A DNA stretch of 64,000 nt from Aaosphaeria pasadenensis (Eukaryota > Ascomycota > Dothideomycetes > Pleosporales). The stretch is taken from assembly GCA_022813625.1 (NCBI GenBank), contig JAKLMB010000009.1, forward strand, positions 930,001-994,000, given 5' to 3'. This document shows positions 10,991-21,264 of the stretch, piece by piece. The position numbers were made by a program, and so were the translations under genes. The notes beneath the pieces were generated by a model. That model saw only the letters and a list, made by a program, of their open reading frames with translations, made no database searches and was not told where the DNA came from. The first letter of the stretch is position 1. Every line of letters begins with the position of its first letter.

Positions 10991-12137
10991 TGTATTACAG
11001 TAACAGGTCCATCCTACCTCCCCCATGTCCTGCAATTCGTTCTCAGCCGCGCCGCCATGCCTAGGCGCTAGGGTTAACGGTAAAATGGACTCCCCTCCGC
11101 GATGCCATCCCCAATCCCCCATCCGATCCTTGACTCCCCTTTGTTGGCAATAGTGACACTTACGTGTGTGGAATCGCTACTCTTCTGGGTATGATCACAT
11201 ACCATTCATGTTTCTTTCTTTGACCTGGACGACGGGATGCGCATGCCATGGCCAGCCACACCGTCGGTCCACAACGTGGCAAACCGCTACTTCGAACGCC
11301 CATTATCTTCCACCATATCTACATCGCACGTATGGTAGACTACCCCTCAAGCCATCTCGGACGGACGGGCGCTGGGGGCTCGTGTCGGATCGTAACTCCA
11401 GGTTTGAGGACTGATACTCGCCCCATGTGCACCTCACCGCACCATTAGTAAACCGCACAAACGGCAAAGGATTCCAATGGCTTGAGATGGCTTGTTTGAT
11501 CTCTAAGATTTGTTGTCTGGAGGCGTGTATTTGCTTGCTTACTGTCGCACATTGGCAAGATACATACAACCATCAGGAACATATTGTTGAAGCATTGATA
11601 CACAAACGCACTGCATGCTTGCTGCACCATACGCGTGGCAATCAGCTGATTATCCAAGCGATCACCCAACATCCCTCCCCTCCCCTACATCTCTTGGGAT
11701 TTCTTCTTGTTGAGGCCTGCACGCGCTCCAACCACTCGTACTTGAAGGTATCTACACCGTACATCGTAGACTATTGTTGTATGTGCGCGGCCGCGGCGGA
11801 CCGGACCATTTTGTTACCTAGGTACTCCGGACACTGTACACGATAGATACGTCCTGCGATCGTCGACCTGCGTCTGCGGTCCGAATGTAGACAACGCAGC
11901 TCAAACAGGCATTAACTCAGGACTCGATAAGACAATTAAAATCATAATGCAGGGCCCTTTTGCTTTGCTCTTCTTCCCACACACTCTCTCCCCCTCTGTG
12001 TGCCCGTCTCTGTGTCTGTTTCCGTCTATGCGCTTACGAATATGCAGCGGCATCCATCTCCTCGCATGTAGTCCAAACTTCTGCGTATCCCTTCCACCGG
12101 TAAATTGTCAATACTCATTGGCTTGCGCACGTTTGTC

Positions 12138-12213
12138 GAGATGACAGGCAGGCAGCATGAGACCGTTCAGGACAACCAGCTGGCCCTGCCCTATAGAGCC
12201 TGCCTGCCATCTC
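12138..12213. repeat. Imperfect inverted repeat (17-bp arms, 42-base loop)
   Basis: The left arm GAGATGACAGGCAGGCA (12138-12154) is the reverse complement of 12197-12213 except at two positions. A transcript would fold into a stem-loop. It lies in a long gene-free stretch, beside a CTCAT-rich run. It could be a small-RNA precursor, the remnant of a mobile element, or chance. Confidence 0.5.
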
Positions 12214-12260
12214 AATCTCATCTCATCTCAATACTAATCTCATCTCATCTCTCTCATACC
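12209..12260. repeat. CTCAT-rich simple repeat
   Basis: Repeated CTCATCTCAT words with interruptions. This is low-complexity sequence that overlaps the right arm of the inverted repeat ending at 12213. Confidence 0.6.
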
Positions 12261-13050
12261 CCAGCCTAAGTTCTAGCGACGCATCTCCAAGTACGTGCAT
12301 CCTCCATCCCACCAATCATGCAAGCAATCAAAGCGCATTAATTACTACAATGTATGGTCCATGCTAGGCTCCAGAACGAATCCTCCAGCTTTTGCTGTAT
12401 AAGGACTAGAAGCGCTTTGAGCACCTTGGATCTGATCCGGGGCCCGGGACACTCACTGTAGGGGCACAGACGCATACCCCTTCGTCCCTCCGCTCGTTCG
12501 GTCGTACACTGTACAAATACTTGTGGACACCCTCCGAAGACCGGGCCAGCTTGTGGCCTGCATATGTCGCGCGCCGTTAGAGGCCATCGCTGTACACAAT
12601 GCACCACGTTGTACACTGTATACGTTGTCAATAGCAACAACAGCCATGGACAAATAATGTACGGGCCGTGCCTCATCGTCGCAGAGCCGCCCTACTGCAC
12701 ATCCCCTTTACAAATCACACAACTCCAGGCTCTCCCAGAAGTGAAAGGGAGAGACGGAGATGGGGAGAGGCACAGTCGTATACCAATCGAGCCAATGCCG
12801 ACCCGTCGTGTAAGACGGGAGAGGACCGAAAGTTTCGCTTGATCTTTTTGAACATTTTAATCATTTAATAATCGTACATGTACTTTAAACATGGTTTATA
12901 TAGTCCCTTGCAAAGAATCTCATGCGCGTTCGAACCACGTACCAACGTACAGGACATCCGCAGCCGCGATGCCTGCTGGCTCCGTCGCTTAAAGCCCCTT
13001 CGCTGTCGCCGAACTTCCTAGCACGATTGGTGTGGTGGCCGTTCTGCTGC

Positions 13051-15170
13051 TCACGAACATACGTCCAACCTTGCGACGCTGGGGTCGTGATCGCTGATTT
13101 GCGCGGCAAACTCCACCCAGGTGTTGATGTGGATGTGCTCGTACTCTGCTTTCTTTGCGAGCGATTTGCTGATATACATGTGATCGAGCTGCTGGGCGTT
13201 CATGTCGAAAAGGTAGGTGTAACGCTCCGTGTCCTTGATCTTGACGACGGCGTCGATGTCGAGGAGCGTGGAGATGGAAGCGTACTGTTTCAGAGGCTCG
13301 ACGAATGCGAATTCGTTGAAGTCCCCGGCGGTTATTACGTGCGCATTACTGTCCTGGTCGAGGATCGACTGGAAAGAACAAGGTCAGTTAGTATGGCTGA
13401 TGTCAAGTTGATGAGGGTTGGAGCCGCCAGCGCCGCGCGCATATTACATGCAGACGGTCTCGTCCCTGCCTTTTATCCCTCCCCTTGAGGTGTTCGGCTG
13501 GGACGGGACAGCAGACTTGGTTTCAAGATGAGCGGTCCCGAAGCCATAGCATCGGCTATAGTGTCGTACCGCTTCTCGAACTTTTGGTTTGCTCCTACGT
13601 CTAGATTCCAGGGATTGCGAAGAGAAGCTCATGATGCTTAAGAGATGAGAAATGAACATACCTTGATGAACTCTGCAGTTAACTTCGCCTGGGCAAGCCT
13701 ATCATCGACACCTCCATTCACAGGAGGTCTTGCGTCACCCTGGATACTGCTGCTTCCGCCCTTGCTGCCAAAGTGCACATTGACGGTGAAGAACTTGCCC
13801 TGGCCCTTAGCCTTCTCACCAATGACCTCCCACTGTGCGACCAGCGGCTTTCGGCTCGCCTTCCAGGCCTCGTTGGTCGGGTCGATGCGTCCCGGGTTGA
13901 ACTTGAGCGAAGGACCGGCTTGAACCTCATTGGCATCGAGAGCGGAGCCGGGGTTGGGCTTGTAGAGTCGGATCAAAGAGGGCTTGTACAAGTATGCAAC
14001 GCGGATGTTGCCTCCTGGCTGACCGCCGTCCTGGTCGTCGGTGGGTGCGATCTCGGTGAATGTGTAGTCTGCGCCTCCGGCTGTCTTAATAGCCTGTGCT
14101 AGGGTGGTCAGCGTGAGGTTGGCGGAGACGACATCGTCGTTCACGGGACCGTTGTTGTCCTGTACTTCTTGCAGGAAGATCAGATCCGGGCTCTTGAGGT
14201 AGTTGACGATGTGCGATGCGATGTTAGGCAGATGCGAGCTGGTGGGTGCGAGGTTCTCCACATTGTACGCTCCGTAGGTAATGCCGGAACACTTTCCCTT
14301 GGAAGTAAGTTTTGTTGCCGAGGGGAGAACAGGCTTTTCGGATTTGGTGACCTTCAATGCCGTCTGGGGGAGAATACGGTAGAAGCCAAAGGCGTAGGTG
14401 ACAATTCCGGTGATTTCCTCAACTTCGTCGCCGAGCTTGGTGTTGGTCGGGTTCTTGGTACCATCAAGAGGGCTGCCAATGATGATGGCCTCTGGATTCG
14501 CATCTCCATCGGTCATGGTAAGTCCACCGCGCTTGTTCTCGCCGTTCACCTTCCAGTTGCCAATGACCCAGGTGTCACCAAACTGGTTCGGCTTTGCGAT
14601 CGCAGTCGGCTTCTTCACGGTGACGAGTTCACCGGTCAAACTCTCCCAGAAATCCAATCCATACTTCTTAGGCTCAAGCTCTGGGTTCGCCACGCTGACC
14701 AATGTCTTGTTGTTTGGTACTGCGAAAACGTCGCCGCCATCGAGCTTGGAGAACTGCTCCCTTGGCGGGTCGATGGTGTCCTTCCCAATGACCAATGGCT
14801 TTACGGTCTTTCCGCTCTCTTTCTTTTGCTGGAGGACCGGTGATGTGATCTCCGTCAAGTACAAGTAATCCTTGTTCGACCTGTACTCTTCTACCTTCCC
14901 ACCAATAACAATGACGTCCCCAACAGTTAAGTTAGTAGCGAAGTTGCGGTTGAAGACATAGACAGAGTCGGATGTCCGCACGTCCTTGTCCGGTGTAGGT
15001 GAGCGAAGCCACAGACCATCTGGTCCTTTCGCTGTGACGATACCGGTGAGGTTGGTGATGGTTTGGCCTTTGAGGGGAGAAAGGAACGAAGGGCCGTTTA
15101 CTTCGGCGATTGTCAGGGCCGAGGTAAGGGTAGCAAGGGAGAGGGACAAGAGCGGAACGAGCGATGCCAT
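13051..15170 (-). CDS. Secreted nuclease, endonuclease/exonuclease/phosphatase fold
   Basis: Two exons (15170-13662 and 13368-13051) encode about 608 residues. The 293-base intron is much longer than others here but has good ends (GTATGT; CATACTAACTGAC branch; TTCCAG), and the phase-0 join restores the family sequence. A signal peptide (MASLVPLLSLSLATLTSA) shows secretion. An N-terminal beta-rich, OB-like region (residues 20-310) precedes the catalytic domain with YGAYNVENLAP, IFLQEVQD (metal-binding Glu), NVHFGSKGG, AGDFNEFAF (catalytic Asp/Asn) and SDHDPSV (catalytic His). The last two motifs are in exon 2, so a single-exon model would lack the active site. Bacterial ExeM/NucH-type extracellular DNases share this layout. 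An extracellular metal-dependent nuclease or phosphodiesterase is inferred. The start is the ATG that begins the signal peptide. Confidence 0.88.
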
Positions 15171-16950
15171 GTTTGTGGAGATCGTGAATTTCGACTCGAA
15201 TATCAAAGTCAACGACAATGGTGCTGGATTAGACTAGGCCGAGGCCCGGGTGAACCTATTAATTGCTGAAGAGGCAGCTGGGTTGTCCGACATCCTGGGA
15301 TGAACAGGAGGGGGCATCGATTTTATATCAAACGGAAGGGCAGCTAATGAACAAGGCAAGGCGAGCTGCATTTCATGGCAGATCATGAATATCTTGGTGG
15401 CAAAGCCATCTCCGCGATGTACTGGCTTAGAATGCGCAGTCCGTCGCTCTCAGCTAGGACCGGAGAGGAATCAGCTCTGGCTATCCGGCTATGTCACTTG
15501 GCATATTCAGGAACGGGTTTAGCATAGTCAGGTGGTGAGGGTCATTATACCATTACTATGAAGCTGAAATGCTATGTGGAAGTAAATGGTGGAAGTGCTG
15601 CCTGTGGTATTGTGTGTAGTCAGTTATCATGAGGATACACGTTGTCCTTGTGATAGGCGCGATAGGTTGGTTATCGTCCTCCCCTTTGCGGGAGGTGCCG
15701 AAGCTTCGACGGATTGGGAAGGCCAATTGGCGGAGCATAATATCACCGGAGATGAGCATCGGCTGAACCTCCGTAAATGGACCTTCTGATTGGCCAAAGC
15801 CATTCAATAGAGAGACCTTTTGAACATGGAGGCCTTACAAACAAGACATCATATTATCTAGCTTCTGTATATACATGACTAGCTATCTATCCTAGGCGGA
15901 GGTGACCGCTCGGAGTGGTCGACGTTTGCACGTGTGAAGGGGAGATGATAAAGAGGTTATGATTGGATGTTCTGGACTTTTGGGCGACATCGGAGATCCT
16001 AGAGGTGCCTCTTCTGCAAAAAAATATAGGCGATTGTCACAATGAGTACTCTGTATATCGTACGGTGTAAATGGGCTTCGGAAAAAATCCTTTCTATTCT
16101 TTCATGCACAATATGCGCTCTCTCCACGGACTTTTTTACGCTAACCTATTCGGTGTATTGGTCTACTACTATCTACTATCAATACACTGTTCCCACCATG
16201 TTTGGCCGGTCAATACGATTCATTCAAATCTCCAATTATTTTCTTCTCATTCATGCTTCTAGTAATGGATATCGTGCATTGCGGCTTTTGCCCAAAATGT
16301 CTGTCGATGCGAAGGAGGATTTCTCATAATCTCTAGATACATTCACTCATCTACTGTTAGTTTGTTCAAAACCAAACCAGTATTGTATGAACGATAGTCA
16401 TTTTTAAGGTACATCGATAGAAGAGGCGACCAAACAGAACGTGAACATATTTGAGACAAGCCCCGTGACCTGAAAGTACACAGCACTGAAGCTGTAGGTC
16501 GTTTGATCAAACCTACTTCACCTTGTTAGGCAACTGTGCAATTGATATGTAGGCACTGATACAGAAATTTGTCTTGCACGAGCTTCTTGGAGATATAGGA
16601 CCCACTCACTCAGCGAGAGCATAGCGTTTGTCTTGAATAGAATACCCGAAAGCCATCAATAGTCGAGACATCTATAGATTACTATATACGACTAATGTAC
16701 TTAAGTGAATGCCTACCTACTCTCTGAGAGCCGAATCTCCCGCTCATCAGTGAGTGGAAATGTTGCAAGGTGAGAGAGCGTTGCCTAATATCACCAGTAT
16801 TGTACCTCGTACAATTACCTTGTCGACGAAGTGATTCCAACAGACAGTGAGTGAGATGGAGTCTGTGCTGAGTGCCTATATAGGATAAAAGGACACTCAG
16901 AGCAGTAAAAGTTTTCAGCAACGAAACTTGAATCACAACTTCCAGTCTCT
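15171..16950. other. Intergenic region upstream of the nuclease and the orphan gene
   Basis: It contains the nuclease promoter (transcribed leftwards) and, further right, upstream sequence of the orphan gene at 17149. No conserved coding sequence was recognised. Confidence 0.45.
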
Positions 16951-17130
16951 CATACCATTCTTTCATACCAGTCGCTCACACCATTCGTTCATACCAGTCG
17001 CTCACACCATTCGTTCATACCAGACGTTCATACCAAACGTTCATACCATTCACTCATACTCGCCACTTACAACATTCGCTCATATCGGTCACTCATAACA
17101 ATCGCTCTACCATTTGCTACACCATTCGCT
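16951..17130. repeat. 13-bp tandem repeat array, about 14 copies, ending 18 bases before a start codon
   Basis: Units of 13 bases follow each other without spacers. The commonest form is CATACCAGTCGCT/CATACCATTCGTT, and the last two units are 12 bases. Copies 2-5 alternate two variants exactly, making a 26-bp higher-order repeat at 16964-17015; later copies are more diverged. No ATG occurs on the plus strand within the array. It directly precedes the ATG at 17149, so it is probably promoter or 5' leader. A unit length not divisible by three argues against coding. Confidence 0.85.
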
Positions 17131-17148
17131 GAGAGTTGGCCATCGACT

Positions 17149-17967
17149 ATGCCTTCAACACAGAGTCAGGTGGAACAGATCGTCGGAACCGCACCAGACA
17201 ACCACGCAGCGGTCAAATCCATCATCGAACTTCTCCGAGATATTTTCCAAGAAGCACTCAAGTGCCAAGATTTCGAGGCCGTCGGAGATGTCGTTGTGAA
17301 TCAAGTCGGAAACTATACCATACTGACGACTGTTCCCGAGGAACCTCGTGTATGGTACCTGGGGATCAGTGTGCCTGATAGGTTCCCTGAGCATATACAC
17401 CAAGCGATACTCAACGAAAATGCGGCCGACGAGGCGGTCAGGTACATGCTGAAGCCCATGAGGAGCGCTCTCCAGCACCTTGGAGCACGTGTCAGGTGGG
17501 TGTCTCCTCGGATCAATCCAAACATCTTCCTACGAGGCGAGCATTATCCAGTGCAAGATCCAACACTGGAGCTTCGATTCCACTCAGTGTTCGAGGTCAC
17601 CGAGGCGGATGGCTCAGTGCACATTGCAGACTTCACCATCGAGCAGTATTGCAGAAATCGTTCCCGGTTTTACTTGACCAAGGAAGAGTTCTGTCGTGAA
17701 TTTACCGTCGTGGATAACGACTTTCCGGACCCAACACCCGGATTCATATTCAACGTCGACGTGTTGATCGCCGTATCGAAGTACACTTATTGGGCCAAAC
17801 TTTTCATTGGAGAATATTGTGCTTCTATTGACTGGAATCGGGTCCCTGCTATGGGTCAGAATGAGCGTGTAGACATCTTGTCTCGCTCAACAGAGCTCTT
17901 ACTCGCTGGTCCAGGTGAAGAAGAAGTAGAAATTCCACGATTTGAATTCTATTTCGGCGTACAATGA
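17149..17967 (+). CDS. Orphan protein, possible papain/transglutaminase-like fold
   Basis: A single uninterrupted frame of 272 codons begins at an ATG 18 bases after the 13-bp repeat array. There is no signal peptide or membrane segment, so it is probably cytosolic or nuclear. I do not recognise the family. The one suggestive stretch is near residues 145-168, where FHSVFEVTEADGSV is followed by HIADFTIEQY. This His strand, turn and Asp-Phe-Thr-x-x-Gln pattern resembles the His/Asp half of papain/transglutaminase-like folds, where the text is often HxWxE...DxTxxQ. No nucleophilic Cys is clear; the Cys near residue 44 (ALKCQDF) is only a candidate. The same-strand neighbour is the SLATT gene 0.7 kb downstream. 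A function cannot be assigned. Confidence 0.7.
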   Translation: MPSTQSQVEQIVGTAPDNHAAVKSIIELLRDIFQEALKCQDFEAVGDVVVNQVGNYTILTTVPEEPRVWYLGISVPDRFPEHIHQAILNENAADEAVRYMLKPMRSALQHLGARVRWVSPRINPNIFLRGEHYPVQDPTLELRFHSVFEVTEADGSVHIADFTIEQYCRNRSRFYLTKEEFCREFTVVDNDFPDPTPGFIFNVDVLIAVSKYTYWAKLFIGEYCASIDWNRVPAMGQNERVDILSRSTELLLAGPGEEEVEIPRFEFYFGVQ

Positions 17968-18656
17968 TGAAGACGGCAAATGCCTGTACTAATGTGAGAC
18001 TGTGTATGGCTGAGACTGAACAATAATAATGGATATGGCAAGTGGTGGCACTTATATAAAGGGGACTTTTATCAAAGCCCAACAAAAGTAATGTTAATCA
18101 AATCCTTCCCGTGATAACCTTTCAATGTGTGTGAAAAGAAGTCTTGCTATTATTGGAGCATATTGCCCGGCAAGCCCGAGCTCACAATGTGGCGTTCATC
18201 TAGACGAGCTGAATCGAGCTCCACACGTTCCGATCCGCACAAAGGCGCATCCTCCCGCAGCTGAACCGAATAAATGACCCCGCTAGAAGCGGCTTGTCGA
18301 CTTTTGTGAATCGCTTGCTTCTTCTCAATATGGATTCGAAAGGTCGATCTATACCATGTTTATACGAGGATCCTGCTCGCTAAAGCGCCTTGTGGTGGCA
18401 TTCATGCACCAATTCACCACCCGCGACGCTTTGTTGCCCGGTCTCTTTGGTCTGGAGTCCCGAGATGCTAGAACGCCAATACAGATGTGCAGTCGCGTGA
18501 GTAAAGGACATGGAGTCGAGAAGCGCGTAGATTTTACATGTGGAGATTGATATATTGTGATTCTCCCATGGGCTGTCGCCCATAAACTCTTCCCACTTTA
18601 CCTTCCTGGCGGCTGCTATCCAGGCTTTGAAAGAGACACGACTGGACGCGTTCACC
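17968..18656. other. Intergenic region
   Basis: A TATA-like CTTATATAAAGG lies near 18051-18062, but no coding sequence follows it closely. Otherwise it should contain the promoter of the SLATT gene. A minus-strand frame reaching into this stretch was judged spurious. Confidence 0.4.
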
Positions 18657-20247
18657 ATGTTCTCAAATATGATGGCCTCTCGGTTCAAATCTGGACCGAA
18701 AAATGACCTACGTACTGCAGAAAATGGATTGGCAAACAGTACGCTTCCACCTCCAACAAGCTCAGGACAACCTACAGTAAACATAGACCGCTCAAGCTAT
18801 TCGCGCTCATACTTACATGAAGCAGCTCGTCTCAACGAATGACCAACTCACGGCATTCCGACACATGGTTGGTATCCACTCAAAGAGTTGCCTCGTGAGC
18901 GACACAAACAACAACCACCTCCACTTCGAAGGGCGTCCTGCTCCCAACCTCGGCATATATAACCGCGTCGTTCACCGCGAGCAGGTCGCAAAAAAGGGCT
19001 TCAAATGGGCGTCGTTCTTGATCAACGGCGCACTTGGTGTCCAAGTCATCGTTGCAGCCGCTCTTACTGCCATGGGCGCAGCAAGCTCCAATCACGTTGG
19101 AATCACTGCCTTTGGCGCCATTAACACCGTCATCGCGGGCTTGCTCACTTACCTGAAAGGTAGTGGATTGCCGAATCGACTTCGTTTCTACGAAAACGAA
19201 TGGAAGAAAGTGAGGGAATACATTGAGCAGAGGGAACGCGATTTTAGTCGTCCGGACTGTCGGCTCAATGTACAAGAGGTGGTTGATATCATTGAGAGTA
19301 TGTACGAGGAGGTGAAGGCGGATGTCGAAAGCAATACGCCGGATAATTACATCAGCGTTGGGGATATGAAGAAGAGGAGGGGTTTCACAAACCCGGATAT
19401 CCCAAAGCTGCCCGAAGTAACAGGTACGGCGAAGAGGCTGAAGAGCTTGGAAGAGAAATATGGCCCTAAGGTGTTTGAGTTTATCGAAGGGTTTGCGAAG
19501 AAGGAAGAAGAGAAGTTGAAGGAAATAAGCTCAGTAATTGAAAGAGATATTGACTCAGAGAAATCTCATCTGGAGCGAAAAGAAAAGGAATTGGAGCATG
19601 GCTTGGGAGCAAAGCTCCGGGAATTGAAGGAGGACTTCCAACGACGGAAAGAAGAATATGAACGAGAGGTCAACAACGAACTGGGAGGAGTAAGGAATAA
19701 TTTGAATAGCGTTAAATCTGGAATGGATGCGTATAGACAGAACATGGAGAAGGAAATCGGAACTACCCTGCGAGATGTCGAGCGAACAGCAAGTAACACC
19801 AAGTCAGGTGTCGAAATGCAGATCGAGGAACATCGACGAAATTACGAAAGCGGAGTCGACGCTGGCGTGAGAGGTGCACACCAAGGTGTCGATGCTATCA
19901 AATCTGATTTGGAGAAAAGCCTCGATGATCGCCAACGGAGATACGAAAGTCAAGTGGTAGCTGGCATCAAGACTGCCCACGATGGTGCCAATACCCTGCA
20001 GTCAAAAGCCCATGAGCAGGAACAGGCTTACCAGAGGGATGTTGCTAATCGAGTGAGTGATGTAGGGGAGAATATCAATGTGGCCATGTCCGACGCCGCT
20101 CGCGGAGAACAAGAGGTTTATAATGAGCTACGACAACGAGCAGAGCACCTGTCGAACGTAGAGCGAAGTTTGGGCACAGGAGCCGAATTACATAACACGA
20201 CGTCAAAAGATGGGAATCAACCAGTTGAAGGGAGGAACAGACCTTGA
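18657..20247 (+). CDS. Fungal SLATT-domain membrane protein with long coiled-coil tail
   Basis: The model has exons 18657-18776 and 18826-20247, giving about 513 residues. The 49-base intron (GTAAAC, TACTTAC branch, CAG) joins in phase 0. The start is TTCACCATG, a good context. The N-terminal 40 residues are disordered. NDQLTAFRHMVG and LGIYNRVV lead into two adjacent membrane helices (about 115-165: FLINGALGVQVIVAAALTA, then AFGAINTVIAGLLTYLKG). Next comes the NRLRFYENEWKKVREYIEQRERDF helix typical of the fungal SLATT family. Residues from about 245 to the end are mainly coiled coil with degenerate internal repeats (RNYESGVDAGVRGAHQGVDA / RRYESQVVAGIKTAHDGANT). Bacterial SLATT proteins are 2-TM effectors paired with nucleotide-signal sensors; the role of fungal members is not established. 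An ATG at 18817 would give a shorter protein without the intron. Confidence 0.82.
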
Positions 20248-20829
20248 GTTATATGATGATGGTGGCGCATATGGTGATTTCTCTGGTGTACTGTTTTATT
20301 TCGAGGTGAACTTGTGCTCCATAATGGTAATATTCAATCGTTTCAATGGCCTATAAAGTAGATCACAAAGCAGATTTTTCTTCTTCTATTAATCCAAGTT
20401 TACAGAACGACGACTAGCGCGATATAACATGAGTTTGATTATATCACAGCACTTACTGCAGGGCTTGGGCCTAGCTCAATAATGGCACGGATTCTACAAG
20501 TAGCACGGCTAGTAGCCGGCGCCCTTTGATCTGCATTATGTTCGTATTCCTAGTGACCTCTATCCTTGTGTGAATCATCTCGATAGTCGACGCATCCGTA
20601 GCAATTCCTGCACATACGAAGGACTCTAAAAGTCGTACTTTCAACGAACTTGTATCAAGCCAAAGAATGGCCAAGCTCCTTGACTCCAAAAGGCCTGATG
20701 ATGCGTGCAGGGGAATAGAGCAGACTTTCTATGTCAAAATGAATCAGGAATGCTAAATCTATTGCTTGGTATCATAAAAGTCAACATACCGCACTCTTCG
20801 TCGTTCCTACTCGTCTTTATAGTCTGAGA
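20248..20829. other. Intergenic region between convergent genes
   Basis: This lies between the 3' ends of the SLATT gene (+) and the EthD-like gene (-). I see nothing beyond expected 3' untranslated sequence. Confidence 0.5.
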
Positions 20830-21264
20830 TCAATCTGCCCCGGTGCTAACTGTGTCTCCCAAAACAACGATCTTGAATTTATCGGGATCTGAGAACTGTT
20901 CCTCATCCATCTGTATTCGCTCTGCCGCATCCGGCTCATTGACCAAGGCAAAGAACTGCTGAAAATGCAGCTCATCTCTGAAGACCAACTTAGCGTACCC
21001 ATCCCAATCCACCTCATTCGCGTTTCCCACCAAGACTACGGGTGCTGCCGATGCCGCTATTTTGGTCGACGCGGTCTTCACCCCAGCCCGATCCCCTGCC
21101 TTTGAATTGACACGCGCCACATAGTGCCGTGTATGCGATAGTGGAAACGCCTTCCCTGCAATGGATTTAAGAAGAGGTATGTGTGAATTCTCCCAGAAGT
21201 CTCGGAATTGGTCGGTTGTGATATCCGGCCTGCGCGAGACGAATAAAACGATTGTGTATGTCAT
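20830..21264 (-). CDS. EthD-domain (dimeric alpha-beta barrel) protein
   Basis: A single exon of 144 residues. The beginning MTYTIVLFVSRRPDIT, then FRDFWENSHIPLLKSIAG and LSHTRHYVARV, is the first half of an EthD-like ferredoxin fold. The second half has VDWDGYAKLVFRDELHFQQFFALVN and ends DKFKIVVLGDT. The xxHxPL His in the first helix is the residue usually kept. Fungal EthD proteins include small dimeric enzymes acting on aromatic or polyketide compounds, such as decarboxylases and cyclases, but many are uncharacterised. No polyketide synthase lies in this window, so the role is open. There is no signal peptide. The start is the ATG directly before the first beta strand. Upstream, 1.5 kb separates it from the divergent GH31 gene. 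Confidence 0.85.
   Translation of the reverse strand: MTYTIVLFVSRRPDITTDQFRDFWENSHIPLLKSIAGKAFPLSHTRHYVARVNSKAGDRAGVKTASTKIAASAAPVVLVGNANEVDWDGYAKLVFRDELHFQQFFALVNEPDAAERIQMDEEQFSDPDKFKIVVLGDTVSTGAD

Larger units (their letters stand above)
9040..13050. other. 4-kb region without a convincing gene
   Basis: The left end must hold the promoter of the Dal5-like permease, which is transcribed leftwards. The open frames here lack conserved motifs and have compositions rich in Arg, Ser, Pro and Cys. Low-complexity runs occur at 10944-10990 and 12209-12260, and an imperfect inverted repeat at 12138-12213. Several ACTGTACA or GTTGTACA words lie between 11830 and 12620. No tRNA or transposon ends were seen. 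Confidence 0.5.

Noticed and set aside
11427..11846. 139-codon plus-strand frame in the gene-free region
   Set aside because: Rich in Cys, His and Thr with no domain-like pattern or good start context.
14169..14843. 224-codon antisense frame inside the nuclease gene
   Set aside because: The opposite strand encodes the nuclease core with known motifs.
16951..17130. CRISPR-like array
   Set aside because: The units are contiguous without spacers, and the host is a fungus; it is a tandem repeat.
18380..18784. 134-codon minus-strand frame upstream of the SLATT gene
   Set aside because: It overlaps the first exon and part of the intron of the SLATT model on the opposite strand and carries no recognised motif.
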